A stretch of 11,330 nucleotides of DNA, taken from positions 1-11,330 of the forward strand of contig DATKDQ010000401.1 of NCBI GenBank assembly GCA_035544635.1, in the 5' to 3' direction. Both the position numbers and the translations under genes were made by a program. The notes beneath the pieces were generated by a model. That model saw only the letters and a program-made list of their open reading frames with translations. It did not search any database and had not been told where the DNA came from. Below are positions 6,818-11,330 of this stretch, piece after piece (the stretch's first letter is position 1; the number at the start of each line of letters is the position of its first letter). This DNA comes from DATAFT01 sp035544635. Its GTDB lineage: Bacteria > Acidobacteriota > Thermoanaerobaculia > Multivoradales > Multivoraceae.

Positions 6818-8479
6818 TTGCGACGCCACCGCGCCCCCCTGGGACTGGCCGCTCTCGTCCTCGTCCTCGGGCTTCCCGCTCTCGCGCGCTACGGCGTCAC
6901 CTGGGACGAGGCGCTCGGCGACTTCTTCTTCGGCGAGCGCTATCTCTCCTTCTTCCTGTCGTTCGATCGGCGCTACCTCGACTTCGCCGCCGACCCCTAT
7001 CCCGCCGGCCGCGTCCCCGACCTCTCCGTCTCGCCCTTCCGCGACCGTCCCTGGGAGTACTACCCTGTCGCCAACGCGCTCGCGGCGGCGTCGTCGCGGC
7101 TGCTCTCGGGACGCCTGGGATGGCTCGACCCGTTCGACGGCTTCCACGCGGTGAACCTGTTCCTGGGCGCGATCCTGGCGGCCGCGCTCTACGTGTTCGT
7201 GCGCCGCCGCTTCGACGCGACGGCGGCGCTCGCCTCGTGCGTCCTCCTGTTCACGGCGCCGCGGATCGTCGCGCACCTCTGCTCGAACGTGAAGGACCCA
7301 CCGGAGATGGCGCTCTTCGCGCTCACGATCTTCGCGTTCGCAGCCGCTTACGAGCGCGGATCGACGCTCGGCCTCGCCGGCGCGGGCGTGCTGTGGGGGC
7401 TCGCGCTCGGGACCAAGGCGAACGCGCTGTTTCTGCCCGCGGTGGTCCTGGTCGCGATCGCGGTCGGACGCCGGCCCGAGCGCTGGCGCGGGCGAACCGC
7501 GACCTTGGTCGCTGCGCTCTCGGCAGGCGCGGCAGCAGGCCTCCTCACCGTGCTCGCGCTGTGGCCCTATCTTTGGGGCGCCCCGCTCGAGCGGGCGCGC
7601 GAGCACCTCGAGTACATCGGGTTGCGCCTCTTCGCCACCCGGCCGGAGAGCATCCAGCCGCCGCTCGAAGCGATCGCCTTCACCACGCCGCTGCCCTTTC
7701 TGGCGCTCGCGGCGGCGGGCGCCGGGATCGCGCTGCGCGAGCTGCGCGGGCGCGATCCGCGCTTCGTCCTGCCGCTCGCCTGGATCACCGTCGTCCTGGT
7801 GCGGCTCCACCTGCCGGGCGCCGTCAACTTCGACGGCGTGCGCCACTTCCTCGAGCTCTTTCCCCCGCTCGCGATCCTCGGCGGCGTCGCCGCCTCGCGG
7901 CTCGCCGGCGTCGTGCGCGGCGTCGCGGCGACCACCGAGCCGGAGACGACCGATCGCCGCCGGCTGCGGCGCGCCGCGGCCGCGGCCGTGCTCGCGCTCC
8001 TGCTCGCGCCGGCGATGGTCGCGGTGCTCCGCGTCCACCCCTTCGAGCTCGCCTACTGGAACGCTCTCGCCGGTGGGCTCGACGGCGCGCGCGCGAAGCG
8101 GCTGGCGCAGGCCGGCGACTACTGGGCGACCAGCTACCGGGCGGGGCTCGAGTGGCTGAACGCGCACGCGCCCGAGGACGCCGCGCTCGCGGTGCCGATC
8201 GCGCAGCACGCGGTCCGGCTGGTGGCGCCGCTGCGACTGCGGAGCGACATCGGCCTCCTCGACCTCGCCCGGCCGGAGCTACCCGAGCTGCGACCGGGGA
8301 CGCTCCAGATCCTCGAACAGGTCGCGAGCGAGCGGCCGGTGTACGTCATGTTCGTGCTCCGCGACGACTGGACGAACGAGCTGGTCGAGGACTGCCGGGC
8401 GCGTCTCGACCCGCTGGTGCGCTGGACCGTCGACGGAGCGCCGATCCTCCTGGTCTATCGCTGGACGCCTCCGGCCTGA
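6818..8479 (+). CDS. GT39/ArnT-like integral membrane glycosyltransferase (GT-C fold)
   Basis: A 553-residue polytopic protein resembling the PMT/ArnT group of GT-C glycosyltransferases, which use polyprenyl-phosphate sugars on the periplasmic face of the inner membrane. After the first membrane segment (7-24) comes the acidic pair Asp30-Glu31 in VTWDEALGDFF, the usual catalytic/metal position at the start of the first outer loop. A second family-like block is HLCSNVKDPPEMALF (153-167). Hydrophobic segments recur to about residue 405, and the rest forms a soluble, probably periplasmic domain with GDYWATSYRAGLEWLN (433-448). The sugar and acceptor cannot be predicted. The start is taken as the TTG at 6818: GGAG lies 6 bases upstream, and no in-frame ATG precedes the first membrane helix. 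It is divergent from msbA and convergent with the methyltransferase. Confidence 0.8.
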   Translation: MRRHRAPLGLAALVLVLGLPALARYGVTWDEALGDFFFGERYLSFFLSFDRRYLDFAADPYPAGRVPDLSVSPFRDRPWEYYPVANALAAASSRLLSGRLGWLDPFDGFHAVNLFLGAILAAALYVFVRRRFDATAALASCVLLFTAPRIVAHLCSNVKDPPEMALFALTIFAFAAAYERGSTLGLAGAGVLWGLALGTKANALFLPAVVLVAIAVGRRPERWRGRTATLVAALSAGAAAGLLTVLALWPYLWGAPLERAREHLEYIGLRLFATRPESIQPPLEAIAFTTPLPFLALAAAGAGIALRELRGRDPRFVLPLAWITVVLVRLHLPGAVNFDGVRHFLELFPPLAILGGVAASRLAGVVRGVAATTEPETTDRRRLRRAAAAAVLALLLAPAMVAVLRVHPFELAYWNALAGGLDGARAKRLAQAGDYWATSYRAGLEWLNAHAPEDAALAVPIAQHAVRLVAPLRLRSDIGLLDLARPELPELRPGTLQILEQVASERPVYVMFVLRDDWTNELVEDCRARLDPLVRWTVDGAPILLVYRWTPPA

Positions 8480-8513
8480 GCGCGCATTCCGTGGCGATCG
8501 CGCTGCGGCACGG

Positions 8514-8540
8514 CTCGACTCGGCGGCTCCCCGAATCGAG
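8514..8540. terminator. Hairpin between convergent genes, candidate bidirectional terminator
   Basis: CTCGACTCGG (8514-8523) pairs with CCGAATCGAG (8531-8540) at 9 of 10 positions around a 7-base loop. It is centred in the 91-bp gap between the stops of the GT39 and methyltransferase genes. No T-run follows on either strand, so termination efficiency is uncertain. Confidence 0.45.
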
Positions 8541-8570
8541 GGCGACGCCGCGACGGTCGCCGGCCGCGCC

Positions 8571-9941
8571 TCACAGCCCCAGACGCCGCCTCCAGCTCCA
8601 CCAGGCCTGGCGCAGCTTCCAGAAGCGGCTGGCGGCGAGCGTGCGCTTCAGCTCGCGCAGCTCGGCGTCCCGCCCGCGCACGCCCCACCACAAGGCGCCA
8701 CCGGTGCGCAGCGCCTTGCCGAGGCGAAGATCGCGCTCGCGGATCTGGTGCTCGAGCTCGCGGATCCTCCGCTCGGCCTCCTGCAGCCGCAGGTAGAGGG
8801 CCGTGCCCTCGACCGTTCCGACGTGGAGCACGAACTCGCTTCCCGAGTGCGACCGTGCCTTCACCAGAACCAGGTGCTCGGGCTCGAGCGCGCCGCCGTC
8901 CGGCGCCGTGACCGCGAGCCTCCAACCCGTGCGCGCCCGCGGGACGCCGAGGAACGCCGCCACATCCGGGCGCGAGCCGCAGGCGCCGCCGCGAGCCGTC
9001 ACGGCCCCGTTCACCGCGACCGACACGCTCTCGACCGGCGACCCATCGTGCTCGGCCGCCCAGCCCGCGAGCACGGCGGGCTCGCCGGCCGAAGGCGGCA
9101 TCAGCTCTTCGAGGCGGCCCTGCGGCTCGAACGCGAGGTCCGGCGCCGGCCTCGTCGTCCTGGTCACCAGGTAAAGATCCTGGTACGACCACAGCCCGCG
9201 CGGAAAGCGATACCAGGTGAGACCGGCGTCGATCGCGGCAAGGGTGCGCGCCACGAAGCGCTCGGACACCCAGCTGGATCCGTACTGCCGCCGGTCGAGC
9301 TCCTCGATCTCGCTCGTCTCCTCGAAGTAGAAGCCGTCCTCTCCCATGGTTCGGCCGGGGAGCAGCACGCTCTCACCGTGGACCGTGAAGATCAGGACCC
9401 CGCGATCCCCGAGCAGGCCGAGCAGGCGCTCGAGCCAGCCGCGAAACGTCGAGGACGGCAGATGCGTGAAGAACGAGATCGCGGTCACCAGATCGAACTC
9501 GAGATCGCAGCGCAAGAGCTCCGGGGCTGGCGCGGACGGCAGGCTCGCGACCCCGAGACGCCGCTCCTGAAACTCGAGCGCCTCCGGGAGCAGGTCGGAG
9601 ATCCACACCCGGCCCGGCGGGTGCTCCGCGACCAGAAACCGCGTGCTGCGGCCGAACCCGCTCGCGAAGTCGAGGATGCGCGCCTCGCGCCGGCGCTCGC
9701 CCATCCCCCAGCCGAGCACCTGGCGCACCAGCTTCTGGACGCTCAGGCCCTCGCGGAAGTAGCTGACCAGGGCGGCGTCGCGATGTCCGTAGAGCCGTTC
9801 GAGATAGCGCAGCGAGCGATCGGCGGGCGGCGTCTCCTCCTCGATCGCCGCGTGGCCGAGCTGGTCGTCGAGGAGCGCGCGGACCAGGGAGTGTGCGGCG
9901 GTCATGGACGCGGCGACGACACGCGGCTCGAGGAGAGCCAT
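8571..9941 (-). CDS. Class I SAM-dependent methyltransferase with C-terminal coiled coil
   Basis: A 456-residue protein. Residues ~85-260 form a Rossmann methyltransferase: motif I ILDFASGFGRST (89-100), the acidic ribose-binding Asp116 in WISDLLPEA, and the post-core FDLVTAISFFTHLP (149-162). Residues ~288-345 (LAGWAAEHDG, VAVNG, RPDVAAFLG) look like a small beta-rich module that I recall from proteins of glycan-assembly loci. Residues ~382-435 are a heptad-like Glu/Arg/Leu coiled coil (LQEAERRIRELEHQIRERD). The basic tail SRFWKLRQAWWSW follows; a similar SxxWKLR ending is common in surface-polysaccharide glycosyltransferases and methyltransferases. The substrate is unknown, and a glycan or its lipid-linked precursor is the best guess. 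The ATG at 9941 is preferred, but Met13 is possible, since neither has a clear ribosome site. It is convergent with the GT39 gene and divergent from the propeller gene. Confidence 0.8.
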   Translation of the reverse strand: MALLEPRVVAASMTAAHSLVRALLDDQLGHAAIEEETPPADRSLRYLERLYGHRDAALVSYFREGLSVQKLVRQVLGWGMGERRREARILDFASGFGRSTRFLVAEHPPGRVWISDLLPEALEFQERRLGVASLPSAPAPELLRCDLEFDLVTAISFFTHLPSSTFRGWLERLLGLLGDRGVLIFTVHGESVLLPGRTMGEDGFYFEETSEIEELDRRQYGSSWVSERFVARTLAAIDAGLTWYRFPRGLWSYQDLYLVTRTTRPAPDLAFEPQGRLEELMPPSAGEPAVLAGWAAEHDGSPVESVSVAVNGAVTARGGACGSRPDVAAFLGVPRARTGWRLAVTAPDGGALEPEHLVLVKARSHSGSEFVLHVGTVEGTALYLRLQEAERRIRELEHQIRERDLRLGKALRTGGALWWGVRGRDAELRELKRTLAASRFWKLRQAWWSWRRRLGL

Positions 9942-9960
9942 GAAGGCTACACCACTCGTT

Positions 9961-9969
9961 TGCTAGACT
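9961..9969 (+). promoter_or_regulatory. Putative extended -10 promoter element for the beta-propeller gene
   Basis: TGCTAGACT carries an extended TG followed by TAGACT, which matches 4 of 6 consensus positions. It lies about 45 bases upstream of the ATG at 10015, giving a leader of about 39 bases. No convincing -35 box is present at the right distance, as extended -10 promoters often tolerate. It resembles the TGCTATGTT element at 6791-6799. Confidence 0.4.
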
Positions 9970-10005
9970 CGCGCGCGTTCGTCGGTTCCCGCGCATTCCC
10001 CGTGT

Positions 10006-10012
10006 GAGGTGA
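10006..10012 (+). promoter_or_regulatory. Shine-Dalgarno site of the beta-propeller gene
   Basis: GAGGTGA ends 2 bases before the ATG at 10015, with its GAGG core 5 bases away. It fixes the start codon of a gene whose downstream end is missing from the window. Confidence 0.6.
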
Positions 10013-10014
10013 GC

Positions 10015-11330
10015 ATGGACAGCAAGGCATATCGTCGCTCGGCGGTCCTCCTCGCGGCAGCGCTCGCGCTGGTCGCCGGGAGCGCCTCCGGCCGCTCCGA
10101 CAACTGGCCCGCGTTCCGCGGCGCCGACGCCATGAGCCAGGCCGCGGACGATCCGCGCCTGCCCGAGACCTGGAGCGCCACCGAGAACGTGGCCTGGAAG
10201 ACGCCGATCCCCGGCCTCGCGTGGTCGTCGCCGGTGGTGTGGGGGAACCGCGTCTACCTGACCACGGTGGTGTCCGAGGGGGAGGTCGAGGAGCCCCAGA
10301 AGGGCCTCTACTTCGGCGGCAACCGGCCGGAGCCGCCGCAGGACGTGCACCACTTCAAGGTGATCGCGCTCGACACCGCGACCGGCCAGACGGTCTGGGA
10401 CAAGACGGTGCTCTCGACCCGGCCGCAGTTCCCCAAGCATCTCAAGAACACGTTCGCCTCCGAGACCCCGGCGACCGACGGCGAGCGCATCTACGCCTAC
10501 TTCGGGAACGTCGGCGTCTACGCGCTCGACCTCGACGGCAACCTGGTGTGGGAGCAGCCGTTCGAGATGGTCCGCACCCGCTACGGCTGGGGCACGGCGG
10601 CCTCGCCCATCGTGCACGGCGACCTGCTGTTCATCGTCAACGACAACGAGGACACCTCGTTTCTGGCGGCGCTCGACAAGAGGACCGGCGAAGAGAGGTG
10701 GCGAGCCACCCGGGAGGAGGGCACCAACTGGGTCACGCCGTTCGTGTGGCAGCACGAGCTGCGGACCGAGCTCGTCACCGCCGGCACCGACCGCGTGCGC
10801 TCCTACGACCTCGACGGCAAGCTGCTGTGGGAGCTCGGCGGGATGTCTTCGATCGCGATCCCGCAGCCGTTCGCGGCGCATGGGCTGCTGTACGTGAGCT
10901 CGGGCTACATCGGCGATCAGAAGCGCCCGGTGTTCGCGGTCCGGCCCGGCGCCTCCGGCGACATCACGCTGGCCGAGGGCGCGCAGTCGAACGAATGGAT
11001 CGTGTGGTTCCAGCCCCAGGCCGGTCCCTACAACCCGACACCGCTGGTCTACGGAGACCACCTCTACACGCTGCTCGACCGCGGCTTCTTCACCATGCAC
11101 GACGCCAAGACCGGCGAGCTGGTGTACGACAAGCAGCGCATCGAGCGCGGCGTGAGCGCGTTCACCGCATCACCCTGGGCCTACAACGGCAAGATCTTCG
11201 TGCTGTCGGAGGACGGCGACACCTTCGTGATCGACGCCGGCGAGGAGTTCCAGGTGGTGGCCAAGAACTCGCTCGACGAGATGTGCATGGCGACGCCGGC
11301 GATCGCCGACGGCAGCCTCTACATCCGCAC
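10015..11330 (+). CDS. Secreted PQQ-like beta-propeller repeat protein (3' end beyond window)
   Basis: The frame is open from the ATG to the window edge (438 complete codons, no stop). A Sec-type signal peptide spans residues 1-25: basic KAYRR, an Ala/Leu/Val core, and a cleavage site after GSAS. Mature sequence starts near NWPAFRG, a typical opening of outer-membrane or periplasmic PQQ_2/BamB-like repeat proteins. Propeller blades are marked by V-x-A-L-D-x-x-TG-x-x-x-W repeats: VIALDTATGQTVW (~116), VYALDLDGNLVW (~167), LAALDKRTGEERW (~219), VRSYDLDGKLLW (~261), a degenerate FAVRPGASGDITL (~306), FTMHDAKTGELVY (~359) and TFVIDAGEEF (~403). No quinone-binding or dehydrogenase catalytic residues can be assigned, so the name refers to fold only. 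It may bind proteins or act as a scaffold in the periplasm. It sits alone on this strand, with its own promoter element and ribosome site. Confidence 0.85.
   Translation, partial: MDSKAYRRSAVLLAAALALVAGSASGRSDNWPAFRGADAMSQAADDPRLPETWSATENVAWKTPIPGLAWSSPVVWGNRVYLTTVVSEGEVEEPQKGLYFGGNRPEPPQDVHHFKVIALDTATGQTVWDKTVLSTRPQFPKHLKNTFASETPATDGERIYAYFGNVGVYALDLDGNLVWEQPFEMVRTRYGWGTAASPIVHGDLLFIVNDNEDTSFLAALDKRTGEERWRATREEGTNWVTPFVWQHELRTELVTAGTDRVRSYDLDGKLLWELGGMSSIAIPQPFAAHGLLYVSSGYIGDQKRPVFAVRPGASGDITLAEGAQSNEWIVWFQPQAGPYNPTPLVYGDHLYTLLDRGFFTMHDAKTGELVYDKQRIERGVSAFTASPWAYNGKIFVLSEDGDTFVIDAGEEFQVVAKNSLDEMCMATPAIADGSLYIR

Noticed and set aside
6649..8796. A 715-codon plus-strand frame overlapping the GT39 gene
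   Set aside because: Its translation is an Arg-rich shadow, while the overlapping frame at 6818-8479 gives membrane helices and a recognisable DE motif.
9373..11100. A 575-codon minus-strand frame opposite the beta-propeller gene
   Set aside because: The plus frame from 10015 has a ribosome site, signal peptide and repeated propeller motifs; the minus frame has none.
1..11330. tRNA, rRNA, CRISPR, insertion sequence or defence system
   Set aside because: I saw no cloverleaf pattern, no regularly spaced repeats, no transposase or integrase motif, and no flanking inverted repeats. All the sequence is explained by eight genes and short gaps.

Overview
The window is very GC-rich by eye (about 70 percent) and densely coding. 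Codon third positions are almost all G or C, and long mirror frames run opposite most genes. It encodes an MsbA-type lipid A flippase and a DUF374 acyltransferase, so the host is a Gram-negative (diderm) bacterium. The gene mix and base composition would suit a myxobacterial or other former deltaproteobacterial lineage, or a related uncultured group. That placement is inference. I see no mobile element, phage gene, tRNA, rRNA or CRISPR array.

Layout: (1) 21-632, plus strand, an HD-domain phosphohydrolase of the YfbR/HDDC2 type. (2) 6650 down to 741, minus strand, five co-oriented genes in transcription order: msbA-like ABC transporter, fatty acyl-AMP ligase, acyl carrier protein, DUF374 lysophospholipid acyltransferase-like protein, and P1-family (DmpA/NylC-like) self-processing peptidase. 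The ligase, carrier and acyltransferase genes are joined by two ATGA stop/start overlaps. MsbA is set apart by 124 bp that contain a bulged hairpin, and the peptidase follows after 97 bp or more. (3) 6818-8479, plus strand, a GT39/ArnT-like membrane glycosyltransferase, divergent from msbA, with a recognisable promoter. (4) 8571-9941, minus strand, convergent with (3), a class I SAM methyltransferase with a C-terminal extension and coiled coil of the kind seen in surface-glycan loci. (5) 10015 to the window edge, plus strand, a secreted PQQ-like beta-propeller protein, cut off by the window.

The most interesting unit is the ligase-ACP-acyltransferase trio beside msbA. The ligase would activate a fatty acid as acyl-AMP and load it on the dedicated ACP. 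The DUF374 enzyme would transfer it to a lipid acceptor at the inner membrane, perhaps lipid A or a lysophospholipid, and MsbA could flip the product. This chain is inferred from family knowledge and gene order. The GT39 protein and methyltransferase point to envelope glycan modification as a neighbouring theme. No gene stretch longer than about 170 bp is empty.
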